NCBI RefSeq assembly: GCF_016482685.1
Contig: NZ_JACYHF010000003.1
Coordinates: 310,001-374,000 of the forward strand
Direction of reading: 5' to 3'
Origin: Streptomyces sp. DSM 110735
GTDB taxonomy: Bacteria; Actinomycetota; Actinomycetes; Streptomycetales; Streptomycetaceae
Length of the DNA: 64,000 bases
Shown here one piece after another: positions 8,141 to 17,547 of the stretch; the first letter of the stretch is position 1; each line of letters opens with the position of its first letter. The notes beneath the pieces were generated by a model that was not told where the DNA came from, searched no databases, and saw only the letters and a program-made list of their open reading frames with translations. The position numbers and the translations under genes are program-made.

Positions 8141-9697
8141 ATGGAGACAAGCGTGGACGTGACCGTGGTCGGAGCCGGGCCGGTCGGCCTCGTGCTGGCC
8201 GCCGAGCTGGCGCTCGCCGGGGTCACCGTACAGGTGATCGAACGGCGGGAGCAGCCCGACCAGGCGCTGAAGGCGCAGTCGATCAACGTGCCGACGGCCG
8301 AGGCGCTCGACCGGCGGGGTCTGCTGCCTGCCGCCCGGCGAATACAGCGGGAAGTCCTCGATCGGATGGGTTCCTACGCCGGTGTGGCCGGGGAACAGCG
8401 CCCCGAAGCCCGCTTCACCGGCCACTTCGCGGGCATCGTCCTCGACCCCGACCTCGTGGACTGGTCCGACCCCGATCTCGCCGCGCACACCGCCGCCGAC
8501 GCGCGGATGGTGCCGCAGCGTGAGCTGGAGGCGCTGCTGACCGAGCACGTCACGCGGCTCGGCGTACCGGTGCGGCGCGGGGTGGAGGTCACCGGACTCG
8601 ACGACACCGGGGACGGGGTGCTCGTCGGCACCAACGCCGGTGTGCTGCACACCGGTTGGCTGGTCGGGTGCGACGGCGGACACAGCACCGTACGCCGCCT
8701 CGCGGGCATCGAGTTCCCCGGCACCGACCCCGAACTCACCGGATACCAGGCGGTCGTCGACATCGCGGACCCGGAAAAGCTCGCGAGCGGATGGACGTGG
8801 TCCGCGCGCGGGGCGTACCGCTACGGTCCGCAGCCCGGACGCGTGGCCACCGTGGAGTTCGACGCGCCTCCCGCCGACCGCTCGACGCCGGTCACCCTGG
8901 AGGACGTACAGAGCAGCCTGCGCCGGATCTCGGGAACCGACGTCACGCTGACCGCACTTCGGGCCACGCCGACTCGCTGGACCGACAACACCCGTCAGGC
9001 AGCCGCCTATTGCTCGGGGCGCGTCCTGCTCGCCGGTGACGCCGCCCATGTGCACCCGCCGTTCGGCGGCCAGGGCCTCAACCTCGGGGTCGGCGACGCG
9101 ATGAACCTCGGCTGGAAACTCGGTGCGGTGATCGCCGGTCGGGCTCCTGCCGGGCTCCTCGACACCTACGACACCGAGCGCCGTCCCCTCGGCGCCTGGG
9201 TACTGGACTGGACGCGGGCGCAGATCGGCATCCTCCGCGGCGACCCCAAGTCCGCCGCACTCCGCTCGGTCGTCACCGACCTCCTCGGCACCCGCGACGG
9301 CACGACCTACGCCGTCAAGCAGATCTCCGGCGTCACCCAACGCACCGCCCTCCCCGGCGCCCACCCCCTGACCGGCCGCTACTCCCCCGACCTCCACCTC
9401 TCCGACGGCTCCCGCCTGACCGACCACGCCCACAACGGCGGTTTCCTGCTCCTGGACCGCTCCCCGGACGGTGCCTTCGCCGGTGTCGCGGCGGGGTGGG
9501 CGGACCGGGTGCGTCGCGTCACCGACGCCGACACGACACCGGCACCGACGCCGACGCCGACGCCGATCGGGGTGCTGGTGCGTCCCGACGGCGTGATCGC
9601 CTGGGCGTCCGACACGGCGAACACCGCTGAACTCACATCACTGGAGGCGGCGTTGCTCCAGTGGGCGGGCAAGCCCGGCACCCCGTGTGCACCGTGA
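8141..9697 (+). CDS. FAD-dependent aromatic-ring monooxygenase (PHBH/rifampicin-monooxygenase type)
   Basis: Class A flavoprotein hydroxylase using NAD(P)H and O2. An N-terminal Rossmann motif GAGPVG is followed by the acidic residue of the second strand (VIERRE); the second FAD motif GDAAHVHPPFGGQGLNLG lies about residue 300, and a thioredoxin-like C-terminal domain carries FLLLDRS and GVLVRPDGVIAWA. Length (about 518) matches the polyketide/rifampicin hydroxylase group rather than short PHBH. Possible starts are GTG 8120, ATG 8141 and GTG 8153; 8141 is chosen as the ATG, while 8153 also has a good GGAG site. The promoter is covered by two palindromic operators shared with the tetR/MFS locus. 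Substrate unknown; aromatic drug or phenolic inactivation fits the context. Confidence 0.88.
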   Translation: METSVDVTVVGAGPVGLVLAAELALAGVTVQVIERREQPDQALKAQSINVPTAEALDRRGLLPAARRIQREVLDRMGSYAGVAGEQRPEARFTGHFAGIVLDPDLVDWSDPDLAAHTAADARMVPQRELEALLTEHVTRLGVPVRRGVEVTGLDDTGDGVLVGTNAGVLHTGWLVGCDGGHSTVRRLAGIEFPGTDPELTGYQAVVDIADPEKLASGWTWSARGAYRYGPQPGRVATVEFDAPPADRSTPVTLEDVQSSLRRISGTDVTLTALRATPTRWTDNTRQAAAYCSGRVLLAGDAAHVHPPFGGQGLNLGVGDAMNLGWKLGAVIAGRAPAGLLDTYDTERRPLGAWVLDWTRAQIGILRGDPKSAALRSVVTDLLGTRDGTTYAVKQISGVTQRTALPGAHPLTGRYSPDLHLSDGSRLTDHAHNGGFLLLDRSPDGAFAGVAAGWADRVRRVTDADTTPAPTPTPTPIGVLVRPDGVIAWASDTANTAELTSLEAALLQWAGKPGTPCAP

Positions 9698-9746
9698 GCG
9701 GTAAATCGACTGGGAAAGACCAGGTCACCTGGGTCAAGATGCCCGC

Positions 9747-10133
9747 ATGAGCGAAGAGACTGACGGCGTACGGGAAGCGATCGAGGGCGAGCTGCGGCTC
9801 ATGGACCCCGGCGTGCGCGCATCCCCCTCGCTCTCCCGGCAGTTGCTGGATCCGGAGTTCGTGGAGGTCGGCTCCTCGGGGCGGCGGTGGACGTACGAGG
9901 AGATGGTCGCCGAGATGCCCGGCATGGACGGCGCCACGGAAAGCGGCCCGCGCTACGAACCCTCGGACTTCACCGGCGCCCTCCTCGCCGCCGGCCTGGT
10001 CCACCTCACCTACGAGACCACCCTGAACGGCAAGCGCTCCCGCCGCAGTTCACTCTGGCGCCGACAGTCCCCGACCGCCCCGTGGCAGATGTACTACCAC
10101 CAGGCGACACCGGTCCCGCCCGACCTCACGTGA
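9747..10133 (+). CDS. DUF4440 / NTF2-like small protein
   Basis: 128 residues of the SnoaL/NTF2-like cone fold. The N-terminal helix (REAIEGELRLMDPGVR) leads into LLDPEFVEVGSSGRRWTYEEMVAEM and a beta-sheet half ending SSLWRRQ and WQMYYHQATP, the usual ending of DUF4440 proteins. No signal peptide. ATG with only a weak ribosome-binding site. It follows the monooxygenase by 49 bases on the same strand and might share its transcript. Members bind small molecules or serve as accessory domains; no catalytic role can be read here. A hairpin terminator follows. Confidence 0.75.
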   Translation: MSEETDGVREAIEGELRLMDPGVRASPSLSRQLLDPEFVEVGSSGRRWTYEEMVAEMPGMDGATESGPRYEPSDFTGALLAAGLVHLTYETTLNGKRSRRSSLWRRQSPTAPWQMYYHQATPVPPDLT

Positions 10134-10138
10134 CCACG

Positions 10139-10184
10139 CGTCCCGGTCGGTGACCGTTCGGGGGCGCCGCTTCCGACCGGGACG
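10139..10184 (+). terminator. Hairpin terminator after the DUF4440 gene
   Basis: CGTCCCGGTCGG (10139-10150) pairs with CCGACCGGGACG (10173-10184), a perfect 12-bp stem with a 22-nt loop that includes the stop-proximal region. It is placed just after the stop at 10133 and before a gene-poor stretch reaching 10478. Confidence 0.55.
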
Positions 10185-10192
10185 GCAGGTGG

Positions 10193-10400
10193 CTACACCG
10201 AAGACCCGCCCTTGTGGACCCTGAACCACCCCGACCCCACCTCACTCACAAGCGGCTCCAGCGACCGCACCGCGGACAGCGCGTTCTCGTCCACGACCTC
10301 CACCCGCTCCGGCAGGCGCAGCCCGTACCCGGTTGATGGGCGCGTGCGGACCAAGCCGACGATGTCCGCCAGTCGGGTGGGTGAGGGGAGCGGTAATTCG
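10193..10400 (-). pseudogene. Possible remnant of a minus-strand coding sequence
   Basis: The gap between 10134 and 10478 has no intact gene, but the minus strand from about 10400 to a TAG at 10193 reads as a protein-like C terminus: PTRLADIVGLVRTRP, then LRLPERVEVVDENALS and WFRVHKGGSSV before the stop. Third positions are strongly G/C and the composition is that of a real soluble domain. No start codon with a ribosome-binding site is found in frame, and upstream sequence loses protein character. I take it as a decayed 3' end of a former gene or an unrecognised short gene. Weakly supported. Confidence 0.3.
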
Positions 10401-10478
10401 GGCGCAGGCGCACAAGAAACCGCCCGCTCCGGGTACTGCGGAAGGAAGCGAACGCTACGACAGCGAGGTGAGCCGGAG

Positions 10479-11459
10479 ATGGCGGACGACGGCGGTGGGG
10501 TGCGTGAGAACCTGCTCTACGGGCCGGAGCCCGATGTGGCCAGGGCTTCCGGGTACCCCGACGCCCCACCGCGCGTCGGTTTCTTCACCGACACCTCGAT
10601 CTGTATCGGCTGCAAGGCGTGCGAGGTGGCGTGCAAGGAGTGGAACGCCATTCCGGAGGACGGGCTGGAGCTGACCGGGATGTCGTACGACAACACGGTC
10701 GGGCTCGGCGCGGACACCTGGCGGCACGTGGCGTTCATCGAGCAGCGCAGGGCGCAGCCCGAGACGCGGGAGGACGTCCCCGAGACGCGGGAGGACGTCG
10801 ACGTGTTCGCCGCCGCCTCCGGTCTCGCCCCGGACACTCCCGCCGAAGCCCCCGCGGGGACCATCGCGCCGGTCTCTCCCGACGGTCGCACCGAACTCCG
10901 CTGGCTCATGTCCTCCGACGTCTGCAAGCACTGCACGCACGCCGCCTGCCTGGACGTCTGCCCGACCGGCGCGCTCTTCCGGACCGAGTTCGGGACGGTC
11001 GTCGTCCAGGAGGACGTCTGCAACGGCTGCGGTTACTGCATCCCCGCCTGCCCGTACGGCGTCATCGACCAGCGGAAGACCGACGGCCGGGCCTGGAAGT
11101 GCACCCTCTGCTACGACCGCCTCGGCGTCGGTATGGAACCGGCGTGTGCCAAGGCGTGTCCGACCGACTCGATCCAGTTCGGCCCGCTGGAGGAGCTGCG
11201 GGAGCGGGCAGCCGCGCGGGTGGCCGGGCTGCAGGCTGCCGGGGTCACGGACGCGCGGCTGTACGGCGAGGACCCGGAGGACGGGGTCGGCGGGGACGGG
11301 GCGTTCTTCCTGCTGCTGGACGAGCCGGAGGTGTACGGCCTGCCGCCGGACCCCGTGGTCACCACGCGGGACCTGCCCACCATGTGGCGGCGCGCGGCGG
11401 CGGCAGCGGTGTCGCTCGCCGCGCTGGCCGCCGTCAGCGTGGTGAGGAGGCCGCGATGA
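10479..11459 (+). CDS. fdhB: Formate dehydrogenase iron-sulfur subunit (FdhB/FdnH type)
   Basis: Electron-transfer subunit of a membrane-bound formate dehydrogenase. Sixteen cysteines form four ferredoxin-type cluster sites: CIGCKACEVACKEW (Cys42, 45, 48, 52), CKHCTHAACLDVCPTGA, CNGCGYCIPACPYG and CTLCYDRLGVGMEPACAKACP. A C-terminal hydrophobic segment (AAAAAVSLAALAAVSVV) followed by RRPR matches the single membrane anchor of FdnH/FdoH. Start ATG 10479 was chosen because GAGGTGA precedes it by 8 bases; an open frame upstream to 10212 lacks protein character. A 21-bp tandem duplication encodes ETREDVPETREDV around residues 95-107. The stop overlaps the next start (ATGA). Electrons pass from the molybdo-catalytic subunit to the NrfD-like protein. 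Confidence 0.93.
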   Translation: MADDGGGVRENLLYGPEPDVARASGYPDAPPRVGFFTDTSICIGCKACEVACKEWNAIPEDGLELTGMSYDNTVGLGADTWRHVAFIEQRRAQPETREDVPETREDVDVFAAASGLAPDTPAEAPAGTIAPVSPDGRTELRWLMSSDVCKHCTHAACLDVCPTGALFRTEFGTVVVQEDVCNGCGYCIPACPYGVIDQRKTDGRAWKCTLCYDRLGVGMEPACAKACPTDSIQFGPLEELRERAAARVAGLQAAGVTDARLYGEDPEDGVGGDGAFFLLLDEPEVYGLPPDPVVTTRDLPTMWRRAAAAAVSLAALAAVSVVRRPR

Positions 11460-12424
11460 GCGAGTCCGGCGCCACCCGGGGCAGGGGCAGCCGCGCGCGG
11501 CGGCGCCGGGGCGAGCGCGCCATGGTGCCCAGGGCCGAGTTCACCTCGTACTACGGACTTCCCATCCTCAACAAGCCCACCTGGAAGCCCCTGGACATCG
11601 CGGGCTACCTCTACCTCGGCGGTCTCGCGGGCGCGTCCTCGCTGCTGGCCGCCGGGGCGCAGGTCACCGGTCGGCCGGTGCTGGCGCGGGCGGCGAAGCT
11701 CGGGGCGGCGGGCGGGGTCTCGCTGGCGCTGGCGGCGCTGGTGCACGACCTGGGCCGTCCCGCCCGGTTCCTCAACATGCTCCGGATGCTCAAGCCGACC
11801 TCGCCGATGAGCGTGGGTTCCTGGCTGCTGGCGGGATACGCGCCGCTCACCTTCGCCGCCGCTGCCACCGACGTGGCGGGGCGGTACCGCCTGCTGGGCG
11901 CCGCTGCCACGGCGTCCGCCGCCGCGCTCGGACCCGCCGTCGCCACGTACACCGCCGTGCTCATCGCGGACACCGCCGTGCCCACCTGGCACGAGGGGCA
12001 CCGCGACCTGCCGTTCGTCTTCGCGGGGTCCGCCGCCACGGCGGCCGCCGGGCTGGGGCTGGTCTGCGCGCCGGTCGGGCAGAACGGTCCCGCGCGCCGT
12101 ATGGCGGCGCTCGGTGCCGCGCTCGAAGTGGGTTCCTTCCGGTTGATGAAGCGGCGCATGGGTTTGGCGGCCGAGCCGCTGGAGCAGGGCGGGCCGGGCG
12201 CGCTGCTGCGGAGTGCGGAGGCGCTGACGCTCGCGGGCGGTGTGCTGGCGGTCTGCGCGGGCGGGCGTCGGCGGCTGGCCGTGGGGGCGGGCGCGGCGCT
12301 GCTGGCCGGTTCGGCGGCGCTGCGGTTCGGTGTCTTCCATGCCGGGGTCGCCTCGGCGGAGGACCCTAAGTACACGGTCGTCCCCCAGCGGGAGCGGCTG
12401 GAGGCGCGGCGGTCCGGGGCATGA
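11456..12424 (+). CDS. NrfD-family membrane subunit of formate dehydrogenase
   Basis: 322-residue polytopic membrane protein of the NrfD/polysulfide-reductase family, the quinone-interacting subunit that takes electrons from the four-cluster protein. About 30 basic N-terminal residues precede the family motif EFTSYYGLPILNKPTWKPLDIAGYLYLGGLAG; eight or so hydrophobic segments follow, with the conserved loop HDLGRPARFLNMLRMLKPTSPMSVGSW. The ATG overlaps the fdhB stop. Unlike E. coli FdnI (cytochrome b556, four helices with haem ligands), this is the haem-free NrfD type common in actinobacteria. Its stop overlaps a 21-codon reading frame that bridges to fdhA. Confidence 0.9.
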   Translation: MSESGATRGRGSRARRRRGERAMVPRAEFTSYYGLPILNKPTWKPLDIAGYLYLGGLAGASSLLAAGAQVTGRPVLARAAKLGAAGGVSLALAALVHDLGRPARFLNMLRMLKPTSPMSVGSWLLAGYAPLTFAAAATDVAGRYRLLGAAATASAAALGPAVATYTAVLIADTAVPTWHEGHRDLPFVFAGSAATAAAGLGLVCAPVGQNGPARRMAALGAALEVGSFRLMKRRMGLAAEPLEQGGPGALLRSAEALTLAGGVLAVCAGGRRRLAVGAGAALLAGSAALRFGVFHAGVASAEDPKYTVVPQRERLEARRSGA

Positions 12425-12482
12425 AGGGCGGCGGCACGGGCACTCGTACGGCATCTGACCGGCACTCCGCGCGAAGGGACGG

Positions 12483-15400
12483 GTGAGGCGCGTGCGCACC
12501 TGGATCGGCCACTGGCCGGCCTATCGCCAGCTCAAGGGCGACGACCCGCTGGGCCGGGGTGCCGCCGCCAAGAGCGGCAGGAGCGGGCGGCTCGGTCCCC
12601 GGGTGGCGTCCGCCGAGCGCGTGGTGAAGTCGATCTGCCCGTACTGCGCGGTGGGCTGCGGGCAGAACGTGTACGTGGAGGACGACCGCGTCACCCAGAT
12701 CGAGGGCGACCCCGACTCACCCGTCTCGCGCGGGCGCCTGTGTCCCAAGGGTTCCGCCAGTCTCCAGCTCACCACCGGGAGCGCGCGCGAGCACGAGGTG
12801 CTGTACCGGCGCCCGTACGGCACGCAGTGGGAGCGGCTCGACCTGGACACGGCGATGGACATGATCACCGACCGGGTGATCGCGTCACGCCGCGCGGGCT
12901 GGCAGTGGGAGGCGGACGGGGCGCGCACCCGCCGTACGCTCGGGATCGCGAGCCTGGGCGGGGCGACCCTGGACAACGAAGAGAACTACCTGATCAAGAA
13001 GTTGTTCACGGCGCTCGGCGCGATCCAGATCGAGAACCAGGCCCGTATTTGACACTCCTCCACGGTTCCCGGTCTGGGAACCTCGTTCGGGCGCGGCGGC
13101 GCGACCACCTTCCAGCAGGATCTCCAGCACTCCGACTGCGTCCTCATCCAGGGCTCGAACATGGCCGAGTGCCATCCGGTCGGGTTCCAGTGGGTGATGG
13201 AGGCGAAGGCACGCGGTGCGAAGGTGATCCATGTCGACCCGCGCTTCACCCGAACCAGTGCGCTGGCGGATCTGCATGTGCCGTTGCGCGCGGGGACGGA
13301 CATCGCCTTCCTCGGCGCGATCGTCAACTATGTGCTCCAGCAGGACAAGTACTTCCGTGACTATGTGGTCGCGTACACCAACGCGCCCGTGATCCTGCGC
13401 GAGGACTTCCGCGACACCGAGGATCTGGACGGCGTCTTCTCCGGTCTCGACGTGGCGGGGCGCCGGTACGACAACGCGAGCTGGCAGTACGAGGGCGTGG
13501 AGGTCCCGGCGCCTGCGGGCGAGCAGGACCAGCCGGAGGACGGGGAGGACCAGGGCGGTACGGGGGACGGCGGTACTGTCGCGGGCGCCGCGCGCGGCGA
13601 GTCGCACGGCTCCGGCGGTGCCTCGATCCCCGAGGGCGAGCCCGAGCAGGACGAGACGCTGACCCACCCCCGCTGTGTGTTCCAGGTGCTCAAGCGGCAC
13701 TACGCCCGGTACACCCCGGAGCTGGTCGAGCAGGTCTGCGGAGTGCCGAGGGACATCTTCCGCCAGGTGTGCGAGCTGCTCACGGAGAACTCGGGGCGCA
13801 GCCGGACCACGGCGTTCGCCTACGCGGTCGGCTGGACCCAGCACACGGTCGGGGTGCAGTACATCCGCACGGCGGCCGTGCTGCAGAGCCTGCTCGGCAA
13901 CATCGGCCGCCCGGGCGGCGGCATCCTCGCCCTGCGCGGACACGCCTCCATCCAGGGCTCGACGGACATCCCCACCCTGTTCAACCTCCTCCCGGGCTAC
14001 ATCCCCATGCGCCACGCCCACCGGCAGGAGGAGGACCTGGACGCTTTCGTCGAGGCGGAGTCCGCGCACAAGGGCTACTGGGGCAACATGCGCGCGTACG
14101 TGGTGAGCCTGCTCAAGGCGTACTGGGGCGACGCCGCCACCGAGGACAACGACTTCTGCTTCGACTACCTGCCGAGGCTCACCGGCTCGCACTCCACCTA
14201 CGAGACGGTGATGGCCCAACTGGCGGGCACCTGCAAGGGCTACTTCCTCATGGGCGAGAACCCGGCCGTCGGTTCGGCCGACGCCAGGATGCAGCGCCTG
14301 GGGATGGCGAACCTGGACTGGCTGGTCGTACGGGACTTCTCGCTGATCGAGTCGGCCACCTGGTGGAAGGACGGCCCGGAGATCGAGACGGGGGAGCTGC
14401 GCACGGAGGACATCGGCACCGAGGTGTTCTTCCTGCCCGCCGCCGCGCACACGGAGAAGGACGGCAGCTTCACCAACACCCAGCGGCTGCTGCAGTGGCA
14501 CCACCAGGCGGTCGAGCCGCCGGGCGACGCCCGCAGCGACCTGTGGTTCACGTACCACCTCGGGCGGCGCGTGCGGGAGAAGCTGGCCGGTTCCACCGAC
14601 GAGATGGACCGTCCGGTCCTCGATCTGGCCTGGGACTACCCGACCAGGGGCGCACTCGCCGAGCCGGACGCGGAAGCCGTCCTCGCGGAGATCAACGGCC
14701 ATGACGCGCAGGGGAATCCGCTCACGTCCTACGAGCAGCTCAAGGACGACGGTTCGACCGCGTGCGGCTGCTGGATCTACTGCGGGGTCCGCGCCGACGG
14801 TGTCAACCAGGCCGCCCGCCGCAAGCCCGGCAAGGAGCAGGACTGGGTGGCCGCCGAATGGGGCTGGGCGTGGCCCGCCAACCGCCGCATCCTCTACAAC
14901 CGCGCCTCCGCCGACCCGGACGGCAAGCCCTGGAGCGAGCGCAAGGCGCTGGTGTGGTGGGACGCCGAGAGCGGCTCGTGGACCGGCCACGACACCCCGG
15001 ACTTCAAGGCCGACAAGCCCCCGGACTTCCGTCCGTCCCCCGACGCGACGGGCCCGGACGCGCTGTCGGGCACCGACGCGTTCGTCATGCAGGCGGACGG
15101 CAAGGCGTGGCTGTACGCCCCGGCCGGCCTGACCGACGGTCCCCTGCCGACCCACTACGAGCCCCAGGACTCGCCGTACCCGAACCTGCTCTACCCGCAA
15201 CAGCGCAATCCGGTACGGCAGTTGATGCCGTCGGTGCCGGACAACCGCTACCAGCCGAGCGGTCGCGAGCCCGGCTCCGGGGTCTTCCCGTACGTCGCCA
15301 CCACGTACCGTCTCACCGAGCACCACACGGCGGGCGGCATGTCGCGCTGGCAGCCGTATCTGGCGGAGCTGCAACCGGCGTTCTTCTGCGAGGTCTCGCC

Positions 15401-15761
15401 CGAACTCGCCGCCGAGCGCGACCTGGAGCACCTGGGCTGGGCGACGGTCGTCAGCGCGCGGGGCGTGGTCGAGGCGCGGGTCCTGGTCACCGACCGCATG
15501 ACCCCGCTCACCGTGCACGGGCGCCGGTCGCACCAGATCGGGCTGCCGTACCACTGGGGACCGAACGGCTACACCACCGGCGACGCCGCCAACGAGCTGC
15601 TCCATCTCTCCCTCGACCCCAACACCCACATCCAGGAGGCGAAGGCGTTCGCGGTCGACATCCGTCCGGGGCGCAGGCCACGCGGCAGGGACCGGCTGGC
15701 CCTCGTCCGGGACTACCGGGCGCGGGCGGGGATCGACGGCCGCACCGGAATGGAGATGTGA
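12483..15761 (+). CDS. fdhA: Formate dehydrogenase catalytic subunit, selenocysteine-containing (UGA read as Sec at codon 190)
   Basis: Molybdopterin oxidoreductase oxidising formate to CO2. A [4Fe-4S] site uses Cys52, Cys55, Cys59 and Cys87 (ICPYCAVGCGQ and RLCPKGS). In the sequence IENQARI-x-HSSTVPGLG, x is an in-frame TGA at 13050-13052, exactly where formate dehydrogenases carry Sec (or Cys) followed by His. The frame stays open for another 903 codons with conserved family sequence (QGSNMAECHPVGFQWVMEAKARGAK begins soon after; see residues around 225-250), so TGA is not a true stop. A hairpin with loop GGTCT follows at SECIS distance. Total about 1092 residues. An acidic, Gly/Gln-rich insertion lies near residues 340-395. 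Start GTG 12483; GTG 12492 (MRTWIGHWPAY) is an alternative. The selAB/selC/selD genes are not in this window. Automated annotation would split it or call a pseudogene. Confidence 0.92.
13064..13082 (+). promoter_or_regulatory. SECIS-like hairpin for selenocysteine insertion
   Basis: GGTTCCC (13064-13070) pairs perfectly with GGGAACC (13076-13082) around the five-base loop GGTCT. The apical loop begins 18 bases after the UGA at 13050-13052, within the range used by bacterial SelB. Bacterial SECIS elements of formate dehydrogenase messages carry a G-G-U-C-U type apical loop, so both position and loop fit. It also codes for VPGLGT. Confidence 0.82.
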
Positions 15762-15765
15762 GCGG

Positions 15766-16359
15766 TCAGCGGCGGCGCAGGGCGGCGAGGGTCGTGGCGA
15801 GGTCCGCCGGGCGGGGGCGGTTGTGCGGCAGCCTGGCCAGCAGGAGGGCCATGCCGCAGGTGTCGGTGAGCGCGGAGAGGACGAGCCCGCCCGCGACTCC
15901 GGCGGCGAGGATCTCGAAGGCGGGGTGCACGAGGACGCCGAGGAGGAGACCCAGGAGGACGAGCGCTCCCGCGGTGCAGCGGACCTGTCGCTCCATGCTC
16001 CAGCGGGCGCGGGTGCGGGTGCCGGTAGCGGTGGCGGCGGCGGGCTGGTGCAGGTCGTGTCCGGCGGCTGCCCACGCGGTGGTGCCGCCGGTGAGCGTGG
16101 CCGCCGCGATGCCCTGCTCCGCGAGGGTCCGGCAGGCGTTCGCGGAGCGGTTGCCGGAGGCGCACACCAGGAGCAGGTCGCCCCGGTCGGCGGCGTGCCG
16201 CAGCTCGGCGAGGGCGTGCCGGAGGCGGTCGAGGGGGACGTTGAGGGCGCCGGGGAGGTGACCGGTGGCGTACTCCGCGGGGGTGCGGACGTCGATGACG
16301 ATGAGGTCCTGGAGGCGGGCGCGAGCCTGGTCGGTGCCGAGGGTGCGGGGTGTGGTCAT
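15766..16359 (-). CDS. Rhodanese-domain membrane protein (rhodanese plus DUF2892)
   Basis: 197 residues. Residues 10-105 form a rhodanese domain: LIVIDVRTPAEYATGHLPGA, then active-site Cys66 in the loop VCASGNRS. The C-terminal part has a DUF2892 (YgaP-like) membrane hairpin with two hydrophobic helices (ALVLLGLLLGVLV and FEILAAGVAGGLVL) and the conserved DTCGMA. It would carry sulfane sulfur at the membrane. The ATG at 16359 has AAGGA upstream. It is divergent from the CsoR/CstR-type regulator and shares the operator at 16419-16432. Function in persulfide handling is inferred from the domain and the surrounding sulfur genes. Confidence 0.87.
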   Translation of the reverse strand: MTTPRTLGTDQARARLQDLIVIDVRTPAEYATGHLPGALNVPLDRLRHALAELRHAADRGDLLLVCASGNRSANACRTLAEQGIAAATLTGGTTAWAAAGHDLHQPAAATATGTRTRARWSMERQVRCTAGALVLLGLLLGVLVHPAFEILAAGVAGGLVLSALTDTCGMALLLARLPHNRPRPADLATTLAALRRR

Positions 16360-16365
16360 GGCTGA

Positions 16366-16737
<372 letters not shown>

Positions 16738-16794
16738 GCGCGGGGCGCCGTGGTGCGTGGCCGGTCGTGACCGCCGGGTCATATGAACCGCTCA

Positions 16795-17547
16795 TCACGC
16801 CACCGCGTCGACCAGCATGAAGCACGCCACGCCGAGCAGCGCGACGGCGAAGAGCCGCTGCAGAGCGCGCCCCGACAGCTTGGCAGCCAGCCGCTTGCCG
16901 TCCCAGGCGCCGAGCACCGCCGCCGCGGTGAACGGTCCTACGACCGCCCAGTCCAGCCCGTCTGCCGTCCCGGCGCGCAGGGCGAGGGCGGCCAGCGAGT
17001 TGATGGTGATGACCAGCAGACTGGTGCCCACGGCCGCGCGCATCCGCATCCCGAGGACGCCGACCAGCGCGGGTACGGCGAGGAAGCCGCCGCCCACCCC
17101 GAGCACGCCGGTGACCAGCCCGAGACCAGCCCCGGCGGCGGCTGCTCGACCCAGCCGTACGGTGTGGACAGCGCCGTCGGACACGGCGGTCCGTGGCTTG
17201 AGCATCCGGAGTGCGGCGGTGCCCGCGACGAGCGCGAAAGCCATGGTCAGCACCGCGCCCGGCAACCGTCCGGCGAGCGCCCCGCCCAGCATGGCGGGTC
17301 CGATCCCGGCCGCCGCGAAGAGCAGCCCGGTGCGCCAGCGGACGTGACCGTCCCTGGCGTGGGCGGACAGCCCGGCGGCGGAGGTGAACGCGACGATGAC
17401 GAGGCTCGCGGTGGTCGCCGCGACGGGGGTGAAGCCGAGCAGGTAGATCAGCGCGGGTACGGCCAGCACGCTGCCTCCGCCCCCGAGACCGCCGAGCGCC
17501 AGTCCGACGACGGCTCCGGCGACCAGGGCGAGTATGAGCGCGCTCAT
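16795..17547 (-). CDS. TauE/SafE family sulfite/sulfur-anion exporter
   Basis: 250-residue membrane permease with eight or so hydrophobic segments in two halves. The repeated motif is typical of TauE/SafE: LALGGLGGGGSVLAVPALIYLLG in the first half and LVTGVLGVGGGFLAVPALVGVLG in the second. Such proteins export sulfite, thiosulfate or sulfoacetate. Start ATG 17547 overlaps the stop of the MBL-rhodanese gene (ATGA), so the two are translationally coupled; a longer open frame up to 18207 is only an out-of-frame shadow of that gene. Likely removes sulfite or thiosulfate made by the upstream persulfide dioxygenase-like enzyme. Confidence 0.9.
   Translation of the reverse strand: MSALILALVAGAVVGLALGGLGGGGSVLAVPALIYLLGFTPVAATTASLVIVAFTSAAGLSAHARDGHVRWRTGLLFAAAGIGPAMLGGALAGRLPGAVLTMAFALVAGTAALRMLKPRTAVSDGAVHTVRLGRAAAAGAGLGLVTGVLGVGGGFLAVPALVGVLGMRMRAAVGTSLLVITINSLAALALRAGTADGLDWAVVGPFTAAAVLGAWDGKRLAAKLSGRALQRLFAVALLGVACFMLVDAVA

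Noticed and set aside
13050..13052. Reading the TGA as a nonsense mutation making fdhA a pseudogene
   Set aside because: The codon is exactly at the catalytic Sec position, the frame continues intact for 900 codons and a SECIS-like hairpin follows.
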